This document shows, piece after piece, positions 25,396 to 34,879 of a stretch of DNA of 60,193 bases; the stretch's first letter is position 1; each line of letters opens with the position of its first letter. The notes beneath the pieces are model-generated. The model searched no databases. It was not told the DNA's origin and saw only the letters and a program-made list of their open reading frames with translations. Made by a program: the position numbers and the translations under genes. Source of the stretch: Bugula neritina (taxonomy: Eukaryota > Bryozoa > Gymnolaemata > Cheilostomatida > Bugulidae); assembly GCA_964035545.1 (NCBI GenBank), contig CAXIUT010000257.1, positions 1 to 60,193 of the forward strand. Reading direction: 5' to 3'.

Positions 25396-28300
25396 TTATT
25401 TTTCCGCCTCGTACCAATAAGCAATTTTCTTCAGATATTCGCGTGCTGAATTGCTGACGCGCGAGACCCCTAAGTGACGCGCAAGGTCTCCAATCTGATC
25501 ATCCGAAGTTGATAAATCATTTCCGATCTGATCAAGTACAAAAGCGATTTCTGTCCGCGAAACATCTTGAATTGATCGCTCAGCAAGACCGCGAAATGGA
25601 CTCCTTGTTTGGATGGTGCCCGCAGCCCAAACGAAAGGAACCCCAAACTCTTCATGCAACTCTGCATCATCCATCGCACGCTCGACGCGCTCCATGATGC
25701 GACGGCCTGTGCGCTGCCATCCGTGACGGTTTGCAACCTCTCTTCCAAGATTGCGGAGGGGAATTGGCGCTTCTTCTTGGATGATTTCCTGAACCAGCTG
25801 CCTGAGTTCACCTATGTATGATAGATCATAAAACCGGTCTGGGTCCGGCGTTGTAGCCGGTGCGACGTTTGCCGTAGGCTTGGAGCTGTGTGCTCCATCC
25901 ACGAACAGGCTGGTTTGTTCGTCATTTTCTACTGGATCATGCTCAAGTTGGAGAACTGTCTGTTCAACTTTTTCGACCGTTGGAGGCGGTAAAGCACGCG
26001 GCTCGCTTGGTATGTCCAACGGCTCTTCAACAGTTTCTGCTTCCTTTGCCGCTTTTTCGGCTCGATTCTGTTCAAGAAGCGCTTCAAGTGCTTCATTGAG
26101 ACGTTCGACAACTGCGGGAGGATTTCGGAACCAATCGGTCGACCAGATCCGTAGTATGTTCCACCCCAAGTTCTCAAGGACGGCCTGACGAACTTTGTCT
26201 CGATCGCGTGCGGTGGCAGAACTGTGGTAGGTCGCGCCATCACATTCAATCCCTGCCAAGTAAGCGCCTGCGCGGTCTGGGTTTACAATTCCCAAGTCAA
26301 TCCGGAAGCCGGAGACACCGATTTGAGTTCTGACCTCCCAACCTTTTGCGCGGAATGCAGTAGCGATCGCTTCTTCAAATGGGTTCTCTGCTGGACCGAG
26401 TGATCCCTCGTCTCGGGCCGGAAGTGCGACTGGCCCACTTTCAGCGTAATGGAGGAAGGTTTTCAGGTCACGGACACCAGTCGCGCGGGTTCGTGACAGA
26501 TCTATTTGATCATGTGTCAAAGATGCGAAAACGTGCAGTTCGCTTCGCGCACGAGTGATTGCAACGTTTAAGCGTTTTTCGCCTCCATCCGAGTTGAGTG
26601 CGCCAAAGTTCATTGTGAGCTTACCCGCCATATCCGGGGCAAAAGTGATGGAAAAGAGCATGACATCGCGTTCATCACCTTGGATGTTTTCGAGGTTTTT
26701 TACGATGACGGGTTCTTCACGTTCATCTGCGAAGAACCATTCAAGTTCCGTATTTTGTCTCCGCACTTGATCAAGAAGATCAAGGATCAGCCCTTGCTGT
26801 TGGGCGTTAAATGTAATGACGCCAATCGTTAGTCGATCTTCTTCTGGCAGTTTGATCCAAGCGGTCAATCGCTTGCGGATCAGCGCTACGATTGCCTTTG
26901 CTTCATCGACATTGGTGCGACCGGTCCCGCGCGCATAAGTGCCGTCTATTTTGTGAAACTGGACTGCTTCACTGTCAGTGGTTGGTGCAGGAAAAGTGAC
27001 CAGTCCGCCGTCATAGTAGAAGTGGTTTGAAAACGCGATAAGTGCTTCGTCTCGGCTGCGATAGTGCCAGTCCAGACGGCGTGTGGGGATGCCTGCCGTG
27101 GCAACTTCGTCAAGGATAGAAGGCATGTCACCCAAGATCCCAGTTGCGTCGTCGTCACCTTCGCCATCATCAGAGCGTCCAAAAAAGTTGGTAGGCGGGA
27201 GTTGTTTAGGATCCCCAACAATGATCGATTGCTTGCCGCGTGCGATAGCGCCTACTGCGTCCCAAGTGGTGATCTGTGACGCTTCATCAAATATCACAAC
27301 ATCAAAGGTTGCCTGACCTGCTGGCAAATATTGGGCGATAGAAAGTGGTGACATCAAGACGCAGGGCGCAAGCTTTGGAAGGGTATCACCAAGGTTTTCA
27401 AGTAAGTTACGAATTGCCATTGAGGGCCGCTGTAGTCCAAGCTGATGGCGCAAGACACCTAGTTGAGAATTGCGCGGAACGCCGTCTCGCGCTGGCAGTC
27501 GATGATGTATTCGGCGCATGACCTCAATCGGCGCAAGTCTTGCCACTTCGTCGTCTAAATCTTGGAACGCCGTGATAACGTCCTCATGTTCCCAATGTGC
27601 AAAGCGGCGTAAAGGCTCTGATGCATCCATCGCAAGAGGTAGCCACCACCGAGCATATGCGCTTCGGCACTCTCGTATAGTATCTTCCTTTAGTTCACCG
27701 GCCTCCATAGCCTCCGATAGTGCTGACAGCCCTGCAATGTCAGCGCGGGCTTTGACGTCTTTCCAGCGGGTCCAGTCCGCCAGTCTTGCACGCTCTGAAA
27801 GAGTTTGATCCACGGACTCTTGCAAGTTGCGCAAGGGCATCTCTAAAGGAATTTGACCTCCGCACTTCTCAAAGTCCGTGATAGCTGTCTGCAATTCGGC
27901 ATTTGAGGTTCGCCAATCCTCAAGGGCGCGCTGAAGTTCCCTATCGGGCCCTTCAACCAGCGCAGCGAGTGCCGCTCCAAAAGTAACCGTGTCAGAAACA
28001 TCCAATTTTATCTCGGTCGCAGCTTGTCTAAATGAGGTCGCCTGGGAAATAACTGTTTCGAGCTGATCAATTGAACGGTCTTCCCCAGCTAGCTGGGTGA
28101 CAGGTATTTGGCTTAGTAAGTCAATCTGTTTGCGTGCAGCTTCTATTGCACGCAATTCGATTTCTGGGTTTGCTTGACCTGAGGATGCGTAAGTTTGAAG
28201 GAGTTTGCGAACCTTCCCCTTTTTCACCGAGGAAAATGGCCAAGTGGAGACCTTGGCAGCACGCCAGTCAGCGTCCAATTGCCCAAAGGGCAATCCTATT

Positions 28301-31272
28301 ATGCTATCTTCAGAGTAGCTTGCTTGCAGCTGGCTCTTAGCTTGGTTGAGCGCTTTGCAGGCCGTGGTGAAACGGTCCAGTTCGACATTCAGTTCGCTCT
28401 TTGACAGCTGAGGTACCAACTTCAAATTTTTCGCGTCATCGTTGGCGCGTTGTGCCAAAGCAGTTAGATTTTGCAGACGCTCGGGTGATGTTGCATTTTC
28501 AGGTCTAAGGCCAAGTTTATTGCCAAGATCGGCGGCTGATCTGCTCGCCCTCTCGATTGCGACACGCAAGCTTTTTGCGTGATCGATGATCTGTTCTTCC
28601 CATGCAAAGGACCATTCAGCTTGACCAACTAGAAGCAAGGTGGGTCCGTCGCCAACGGCTTTATAGGTCTGCCCTAATTCTTCGGCCATATTGAGAATGG
28701 CCTCAAAACTTAGCTGATCGTGTGCGTCCTTGTCTTCGAATTGAAGTAGTAGTCCTTTTGGTTTTGCAGCAGTCCATGAAACAGCGTCATAAACAGAAAA
28801 TCCCTGCGTCCCCTTAGTATGCACGGCTTCAACATAGGTATTTAGCTGATCGCGCTTGATGCGAAGCTTATCCGTTATGGCAATCCACTCGCTTTCGCTT
28901 GCAGCTGATGCTCTGTCCCAGCCCCGACCAAGTTGGGTCAAAACGCGTTTGCGGTCAGTCTTGTTTGAATGAAGTTCCAATACTGCGTCACCCAAGCCAT
29001 GCGACACTAGACGACGTTGAACAACATCTAGTGCAGCTGCCTTTTCGGCTACGAAGAGAACTGTCTTGCCATGAGCAATGCACTGGCAAATGATATTCGC
29101 AATCGTTTGACTTTTGCCAGTGCCTGGCGGGCCGATCAGAACGAAGTCTTGTCCTTCCGCCGCAGCAACGACGGCTGCCAATTGTGAACTATCGGCAGGT
29201 AGTGGCGTTACCAAGTCTTTTGGTGCAACGCGCCGATCAATTTCATAGGGCGCTATCGGCGACCCTGTACCAGCTTCAAATGTCTTTTCAGGGTTGTCGA
29301 CTAAATGTGCGACAAGGCGGTTGTTACGCAACTGATCAGTCCGGTCGACCAGGTCTTTCCACATTAGGAACTTAGAGAAAGAAAATGTCGAAAGCGATAT
29401 TTCCTCCACAACCTCAAAACCAGGAATGTCGCGAACACGCGACCTCATCCACTCGAATACCTGTGGCACATCGATCCCGCTTTCGTCTCGCGGAAGCTCA
29501 CCCTCTAATTCGGGGAGAATTAAATCGAAGTCGCGTTTTAAAAACTCCAAAAGAGTAGAGTTAAAGCGGACTTCATCCTCGTGATGGGTGATTTTGAACT
29601 CGGACCTCGCAGATTTGCGTTCAAGTTTAATCGGGACCAGCAACAAAGGAGCTCGGTAACTTTTCTTGTCGCCGTCTCTTTGCCAGCGCAGAAACCCTGC
29701 CGCGAGAAAGAGCGTGTTAGTCCCACCTTCTTGAACGTCACTTTTTGCTTTGCGGTACAAGGACAGCAGCCGGTTTTCAGTGTCCTTCTTGACCAGAGGA
29801 ACAGTTATTTGCCCACGTCTAAATGCATCATCGACCGCGCTTTGAATAATCGCATCTTTGTCGGCCTGTGCTAGCTGGCGCTCTCCAATAGGGTCGTCTT
29901 CCATCAAGGGATAAGCTTTGAAAGGCTTCTCTGCGGCAAGTGCGTCCTCAAGGTCAGCAAGATTAGGCACCATGCATGGCACCGTCTGCTTAGTTTGCTT
30001 GAAATTCAAAAGACGATTGCGCAGCGATAGATCAAGTAATTTAGCTTGCCAACGGTCGATCCGTCCTTTCGGTGTATCTGGCACAACATCAACAAGTTCC
30101 GTTGGAAGAAGACCAAATTCGATTGGTGATGGCAGCTTGGCTGGGGCGGCTTCAATATGCTCAGCTTCGCCAGTGTCGTTACTTGCATGGCTTGCCAAAG
30201 GTCGGATACGTGCTGAGCGTGCGCGTGTTATGTCAATCGCCATACGGAATTCGTGCTCACGCTCTTCAGCAAGACGACTATGTCCAGCTTCAACAGCCTG
30301 TTCGAATCCGACAGTCGGACGTTGTGTCAACAAAGTCGTCTCAACCGGGATGAATTCTTTCGCTTGGGATGCTTTGCGGACCGTAACAACATCCGGTTCC
30401 GTCACTTGACCAAAATCACGCTTCGTAATCCAAACACCGGCCCACGCATGCCCTTCACTAAATAGAATTACGGGGTTCAGCCCAGCCTGTTCCCACGCAG
30501 CGGCCAGCAACAATGAACTATCCAGGCAAGTGGCTAGACCTTCGCTGCGTATCCGTGCAGGAGACCGAACTTTCTGCCCATCGATTTCAAAGGACGCGGG
30601 AGGATTGGCATATGTCAAACCCATGCCAGTCATTGCTGACCAAATCGCTCCAGCGATCATCCATGCGCGCTGCGGGTTATTTGACTGGTAACCTTCCAAG
30701 GAGCCGTCATGACCGCTTTGCTCAAGAAGCAGCGAAGCTTCCTTAAGAATTGATGCGACAACTGAGTCGTTGGGCGAGACAAACGCGGCAAGCAAACGAT
30801 CCATGTCGCCAAGTCCACCCCACTGGTCTCGGGCAAGGAGCTCTAGCGTTCGAACTTCAACTAAAAGAGCACCATGTGCATGCGTAACCGAAACCGAAAG
30901 AGACCCAAACTCTGTTTCGTTGAGGCCGGACAAGTGCTGGATGTCGAGCGGTGTTGATAGGTCGTTGAGGCTTAAGCTCTGATCGGCTTCTAACCGATCA
31001 ATCTTCCAAGTTTTTGTTCTGAACACTGCGGGGTTAGCAGATAGTGTAACATCTATTTCTGTGAGTGCGTGTTCTCCGGTGTTGGTCAATGAGAGGGATC
31101 TGACAACGGGCACGTCATTTTGAGCTGATGCAAAGTTCACTCTGCTCGAAGTATTAAGTTCTATTACAATGTCATATTCGGCTTTTGCTTCCTGAATCCC
31201 TTCAGACACAACACCTTCCAAGTCACCAATTGCGTTACCTGCAGTGTGCTGACCGTCAGAAGTCTCATCCAT
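25396..31272 (-). CDS. DUF4011 / SF1 helicase / Vsr-like nuclease / DUF3320 protein, 1958 aa (probable anti-phage defence)
   Basis: I place the start at 31272, where GGAG lies 7 nt upstream. The frame itself is open to 31359. Domains in order: an N-terminal region with a transglutaminase-like Cys/His pair (ATCLDSS near residue 248, EGHAW about 25 later); the DUF4011 segment (LLDLSLRNRLLNF) near 410; an SF1 helicase with Walker A GPPGTGKSQ near 713, Walker B FDEASQ near 1324, QGDERD near 1540 and a final ITRARSEL near 1570; a Vsr/restriction-like nuclease (FRIDLGI, ECDGATYH, then RIWSTDWF) near 1640-1720; and a DUF3320 C-terminus. Proteins of this architecture are found in bacterial defence islands and have shown anti-phage activity in published screens (recalled, no search made). 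It would act alone on foreign DNA. Confidence 0.9.
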   Translation of the reverse strand: MDETSDGQHTAGNAIGDLEGVVSEGIQEAKAEYDIVIELNTSSRVNFASAQNDVPVVRSLSLTNTGEHALTEIDVTLSANPAVFRTKTWKIDRLEADQSLSLNDLSTPLDIQHLSGLNETEFGSLSVSVTHAHGALLVEVRTLELLARDQWGGLGDMDRLLAAFVSPNDSVVASILKEASLLLEQSGHDGSLEGYQSNNPQRAWMIAGAIWSAMTGMGLTYANPPASFEIDGQKVRSPARIRSEGLATCLDSSLLLAAAWEQAGLNPVILFSEGHAWAGVWITKRDFGQVTEPDVVTVRKASQAKEFIPVETTLLTQRPTVGFEQAVEAGHSRLAEEREHEFRMAIDITRARSARIRPLASHASNDTGEAEHIEAAPAKLPSPIEFGLLPTELVDVVPDTPKGRIDRWQAKLLDLSLRNRLLNFKQTKQTVPCMVPNLADLEDALAAEKPFKAYPLMEDDPIGERQLAQADKDAIIQSAVDDAFRRGQITVPLVKKDTENRLLSLYRKAKSDVQEGGTNTLFLAAGFLRWQRDGDKKSYRAPLLLVPIKLERKSARSEFKITHHEDEVRFNSTLLEFLKRDFDLILPELEGELPRDESGIDVPQVFEWMRSRVRDIPGFEVVEEISLSTFSFSKFLMWKDLVDRTDQLRNNRLVAHLVDNPEKTFEAGTGSPIAPYEIDRRVAPKDLVTPLPADSSQLAAVVAAAEGQDFVLIGPPGTGKSQTIANIICQCIAHGKTVLFVAEKAAALDVVQRRLVSHGLGDAVLELHSNKTDRKRVLTQLGRGWDRASAASESEWIAITDKLRIKRDQLNTYVEAVHTKGTQGFSVYDAVSWTAAKPKGLLLQFEDKDAHDQLSFEAILNMAEELGQTYKAVGDGPTLLLVGQAEWSFAWEEQIIDHAKSLRVAIERASRSAADLGNKLGLRPENATSPERLQNLTALAQRANDDAKNLKLVPQLSKSELNVELDRFTTACKALNQAKSQLQASYSEDSIIGLPFGQLDADWRAAKVSTWPFSSVKKGKVRKLLQTYASSGQANPEIELRAIEAARKQIDLLSQIPVTQLAGEDRSIDQLETVISQATSFRQAATEIKLDVSDTVTFGAALAALVEGPDRELQRALEDWRTSNAELQTAITDFEKCGGQIPLEMPLRNLQESVDQTLSERARLADWTRWKDVKARADIAGLSALSEAMEAGELKEDTIRECRSAYARWWLPLAMDASEPLRRFAHWEHEDVITAFQDLDDEVARLAPIEVMRRIHHRLPARDGVPRNSQLGVLRHQLGLQRPSMAIRNLLENLGDTLPKLAPCVLMSPLSIAQYLPAGQATFDVVIFDEASQITTWDAVGAIARGKQSIIVGDPKQLPPTNFFGRSDDGEGDDDATGILGDMPSILDEVATAGIPTRRLDWHYRSRDEALIAFSNHFYYDGGLVTFPAPTTDSEAVQFHKIDGTYARGTGRTNVDEAKAIVALIRKRLTAWIKLPEEDRLTIGVITFNAQQQGLILDLLDQVRRQNTELEWFFADEREEPVIVKNLENIQGDERDVMLFSITFAPDMAGKLTMNFGALNSDGGEKRLNVAITRARSELHVFASLTHDQIDLSRTRATGVRDLKTFLHYAESGPVALPARDEGSLGPAENPFEEAIATAFRAKGWEVRTQIGVSGFRIDLGIVNPDRAGAYLAGIECDGATYHSSATARDRDKVRQAVLENLGWNILRIWSTDWFRNPPAVVERLNEALEALLEQNRAEKAAKEAETVEEPLDIPSEPRALPPPTVEKVEQTVLQLEHDPVENDEQTSLFVDGAHSSKPTANVAPATTPDPDRFYDLSYIGELRQLVQEIIQEEAPIPLRNLGREVANRHGWQRTGRRIMERVERAMDDAELHEEFGVPFVWAAGTIQTRSPFRGLAERSIQDVSRTEIAFVLDQIGNDLSTSDDQIGDLARHLGVSRVSNSAREYLKKIAYWYEAEK

Positions 31273-31560
31273 CTTTAATCTCCACAGCGGGAAATGAGCT
31301 TCCCAAAACGCTAATTTTTCAACGATTTCATGATGTCCGCCGGAAGCGGTGAAAGGCAAGACGCAATATGTCCTGCCAAGTAGATTTACCTATGATGGCG
31401 AGCAAAGTAGCTAATCCTAAATCCATTTTAGCCGTTAATACGTCAGGTGCATTCGCGATCGAATGAATCTATCGACGGCAATAGGTGATCTTGAGGCACG
31501 TGATCTTCAATTTAAAACTCGTAAAACAGTGCGCCCTGCGTTTCTTATTTAGGTCCAATC

Positions 31561-32496
31561 TCACCGAAACATCCCCACGGGCGATCCGTCTGCATAGCGC
31601 CATGCCGTTGCAAAATCTTTCTTTAGCTCGTCGAGATGCGCAAAAAACAATCCGGGCAGCACCTCTTCAAACACAGGGCTTTGGCGAACCTGTTTTTGCA
31701 CGGATCTCATGATGGCGGGATCGGTATAAACCGAGAGGACAAACGGCGCGCTCTTGGTAGGGTAGTTTGGGAATTTTTCCTTAATCGCGGTTGAAGCAGC
31801 AAAGTTCCGATAAAGCTGATCGATAACAAGTTCGGTGACGCTCTCGTTATGCAGCTCAACCACAAAAAGCCTGGGCGTGTCTTTGATGGTCAGCCCCAAG
31901 AAGCCATCGGGCTTGGCTTGGAGCTGGCCGCGCTCATTCCAAGTCACCATATTGATCGATACAGGACGACCACGTTTTTCGGGGCGGTTCGGATCGCCTT
32001 GGTAGTCGTGGGTAAACAAATCTATGGCTGCACCGGAATGCTGGACCCATTGGCGCAATGAGATGTGGAAATCCACATAAGCGCGGCGATGAAAGTACTC
32101 GTTGGTGAGCGTGGTTTTTTCTTTCGGGATCCAGATTTTATCGAACTGTAGTTCGCCGACGTTGCTTATAAATTCATCTTCAAACGCATGATACAATCGA
32201 TCGAGGCCCGTCTGCGTCAGATAATACATGTAGTGATGTTTGCTGGGGCGTTCGCCTGGGGCAAACTTGCCATTGCGCAGGCTGAGGCAGAAATATGCGT
32301 TCTTGCGCTTTCCGGGCGCGATTTTTTCTTCACCGGTTTTGGCATCCACAGTGGGCGCTAAGTAGGGCAGAGCGTGGTTTTCCAGACTTGCAACGGACTT
32401 TGCCAGGCCTAGGCCCACCATCTGCGGTTTGGTCAGGTAGTGGTAATGACACAGAGCCCTCATGATGCTTAAGGCGGCTGGGGGGAGATGGATCAT
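31561..32496 (-). CDS. Replication-relaxation-like protein, 311 aa
   Basis: The first 60 residues have winged-helix character (ALSIMRALCHYHYLTKPQM), followed by a core with conserved acidic and aromatic patches (KPDGFLGL, then LFVVELHNES). This resembles the Replic_Relax family of plasmid proteins thought to nick or open DNA at replication or transfer origins, with a restriction-like PD-(D/E)XK-type core (D then E..H) as an alternative reading. It begins one base after the stop of the HerA/TraG-like ATPase gene, so the pair should act together. Family assignment is moderate. Confidence 0.7.
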   Translation of the reverse strand: MIHLPPAALSIMRALCHYHYLTKPQMVGLGLAKSVASLENHALPYLAPTVDAKTGEEKIAPGKRKNAYFCLSLRNGKFAPGERPSKHHYMYYLTQTGLDRLYHAFEDEFISNVGELQFDKIWIPKEKTTLTNEYFHRRAYVDFHISLRQWVQHSGAAIDLFTHDYQGDPNRPEKRGRPVSINMVTWNERGQLQAKPDGFLGLTIKDTPRLFVVELHNESVTELVIDQLYRNFAASTAIKEKFPNYPTKSAPFVLSVYTDPAIMRSVQKQVRQSPVFEEVLPGLFFAHLDELKKDFATAWRYADGSPVGMFR

Positions 32497-32497
32497 T

Positions 32498-34462
32498 TCA
32501 CTCGTACCCTGCGCCTGGATCTAATGCGGTCTTGTTCTGAATCGCAGCTTGGATGCTAGATTTGCTGGTTGGATGCTCTGCTTTACCCACTGTTTGGCGC
32601 GCGGCGGTGTCAGAGTGGCGCTGCCCCAGATCTGATGTTGGGCAGTAGTAACTCTCCAACTGCTGCTGCTTGGTGATCTCCCATTCAGCGTCCGTCATAT
32701 ACCGAGCGGCGTTCTGCTCGCGCCACTTAGCGCCCTTGAACAACAAATCGGTCCCCACTTGAAACTGGCGCGGCAAGATTGGCGGCGCATCTTCAGCGCC
32801 GCGTGAGCGCAGATAGAAATTACCAACGGTTTGGTTTTGCAAAATCGTAGTTTCATCCAAGTCTTTTGACTTACCGGTAAGATCGAATGCCGCGTTCATG
32901 GCCTCCAGATTTTTGCCAGCGCAAAAGCCCGCGATCTGCACGCCCAAGCCTTTGACAGCCTCTAAGGTCTTGCTCGGGAATTGTTCGGTGTACTGCGTGG
33001 CGAGTGTCAGGTTGAAGCCGAACTTGCGCAGCTCATTGATCTGCTTGGCGGTCTCTAAAGTCACGAGATGCTGAGCTTCATCGATGAACACATGCACCGG
33101 GTGCTGGCCGGAGGATTGACCAAACTTACGTTTCAGGATGGCCATGGTGATCTGGGCCATGAGCAGTTGGCCGATCATGCGGGTGACTGGTTCGGTGAGA
33201 TCTTTGAACGGCAGGTTGATGATTATCACCTTACGCTGTTCCAGCAATTTGCCGACGTTAAAGGTGGGTGGGTTGAGCAACATGCGCTGCAGCACTGGCG
33301 ATGTGATGATGCGCTCTAAGCGCCCAAACAGCGCGTTCTTGGCCATGCCGTAATTGCCATGCATGAAGATGTTTTGAAAATGCTCGCGGATGATTGGGTT
33401 GGGAGAATTGTGGCAGGCATCCTCATATATCTGTGGATAGGGCTTGGCTGGTTTGTCGCGTTTGGGAGGTTCGACGCTGAGCAAATCCATAAGATCTTTG
33501 AGATTATAGTTGTCGTTTTCTAAGATCACATGCGCGCAGTTCTGGCAGATGGTTTCCATGTTGCCGGTGCCGGTGGGATCTGCCGTGCCTGAGATGGCGC
33601 GCAGGGCCTCACCGTATAGCGTCGCTTCCACAAACAGGTTGTCGCTGGATTTGTCATCGGTATTCAAAAGATTGGGGCAGGGGGTAAATGCGGGATCAAG
33701 CGTGGGGTCGATATAGACCAAGCGATCGGTGCCATAGAGCGGCTTCATCCGAGCGATCTCAGGGGCCATTTCGCCGTGAGGGTCAATCACAATGATCGTT
33801 TCGCGCAGGTCGGGTTTATTGAGATAGTGCCACACGCGCTGCTTGATAACTTCTGATTTTCCAGAGCCGTGATTGCCAACAATGAACGTGCCAAACTCTG
33901 CCGCAGCTTCAGGGATCGGCAGGCTGCGGTTTTTACTGAGAAAGGCTGTCAGAGGTGAAACAGGCGAGGGGGGTGCTTGGACCTCGTCTTGGCCTTCAGG
34001 GGTTTGCACCAGCTGGGAGATTTCAGCGTCGGCGTAACTGAGATAGTTTCCTAACCCATAGCCGAAGTATCGCCGGATATGATCGATCTTTGCGGCTTCG
34101 CCTTGATGAGCCAGCAGCGCGGTCTCATAAATTCTTAAGGCTTGGTGGTAGCGATAGGATTTGGCGATCTCGCGCTCTTCTGGTGCGTCGTAGATAATGT
34201 GTGCTGGATCAAAGACGGGATCATCAATGTGAGGCGCGATGAGTTTGATGTCCTTGGCATTCAGGCGCTTTTGCAGCTGATCAAATGACATGAACGCGCC
34301 GGTGTAACTTGCGGCGTCACTGACGACATCGACTGCTAGCTTGAGAGCGTTTTGCAACGTCCATGTACCAACCACACCGTCATTGGCGTTGAGGGGCGCG
34401 CCGTCCGAGGTGATGGGTAGGCCATCAACCTTGTGCAGGGCTTTCTCTAGAATGGGCTGCAT
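32498..34462 (-). CDS. HerA/TraG-like DNA-pumping ATPase, 654 aa
   Basis: Walker A GNHGSGKSE at 196-204 and Walker B HVFIDEAQHL near 455 lie in a RecA-like fold with the ELRKFGFNLTLATQY segment typical of HerA/FtsK and TraG/VirB4-type ATPases that act on type IV secretion DNA. No N-terminal membrane helix is visible, so unlike the coupling protein at 22.3 kb it should be cytoplasmic or docked by a partner. AGGG about 6 nt before the ATG is a good ribosome-binding sequence. It is paired with the replication-relaxation-like protein, an arrangement seen on plasmids and integrative elements. The role in transfer or replication is inferred. Confidence 0.85.
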   Translation of the reverse strand: MQPILEKALHKVDGLPITSDGAPLNANDGVVGTWTLQNALKLAVDVVSDAASYTGAFMSFDQLQKRLNAKDIKLIAPHIDDPVFDPAHIIYDAPEEREIAKSYRYHQALRIYETALLAHQGEAAKIDHIRRYFGYGLGNYLSYADAEISQLVQTPEGQDEVQAPPSPVSPLTAFLSKNRSLPIPEAAAEFGTFIVGNHGSGKSEVIKQRVWHYLNKPDLRETIIVIDPHGEMAPEIARMKPLYGTDRLVYIDPTLDPAFTPCPNLLNTDDKSSDNLFVEATLYGEALRAISGTADPTGTGNMETICQNCAHVILENDNYNLKDLMDLLSVEPPKRDKPAKPYPQIYEDACHNSPNPIIREHFQNIFMHGNYGMAKNALFGRLERIITSPVLQRMLLNPPTFNVGKLLEQRKVIIINLPFKDLTEPVTRMIGQLLMAQITMAILKRKFGQSSGQHPVHVFIDEAQHLVTLETAKQINELRKFGFNLTLATQYTEQFPSKTLEAVKGLGVQIAGFCAGKNLEAMNAAFDLTGKSKDLDETTILQNQTVGNFYLRSRGAEDAPPILPRQFQVGTDLLFKGAKWREQNAARYMTDAEWEITKQQQLESYYCPTSDLGQRHSDTAARQTVGKAEHPTSKSSIQAAIQNKTALDPGAGYE

Positions 34463-34879
34463 ATTTGATCCCTTGGAATGCTATCGGTAACCCACTGATT
34501 AAGCTGAAACAGTGCCTTGGGTTTTTCCTTAGTTTAGGGCTTGGTTTCGACATTCGGCAAGCAGGGATTTTGGCCTGCAAGAACAACGACATAGGTAGAT
34601 TCCATAACTTAACTTCCAACCTCACTTGGTCTCTTTCTCTCTTTCGTCATCCTGAGCGTCTTCCTCTCTCGCTCGCTCACCCTTCATATAATCCGGTTGT
34701 GACCGCCCGCGCTCCGATGGATTGTTTTTCTATCAAAGCGTTCCCCCCTTCCAGCCATGCAATCAAGCCGATCACTCCAGTTTCCAATTCAATGAACTGG
34801 CCGGACAAAATTCAGCTGAATAAAATGAACAAAAATTCAAACGAAAAACTGGGCAAAGAAGAACTGTTCGGTAGAAACG
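34463..34879. other. Intergenic region of 417 bases, no convincing gene
   Basis: The stretch separates the 410-aa gene from the ATPase gene, both on the minus strand. A 148-codon plus-strand frame covers it, but its Ser/Pro/Asn/Lys-rich product, lack of a ribosome-binding site and run into the 410-aa gene argue against it. The region near 34640-34700 is a pyrimidine-rich tract (CTCTTTCTCTCTTTC type), so a minus-strand transcript would carry a purine-rich leader. It probably holds the promoter of the ATPase operon. Confidence 0.5.
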
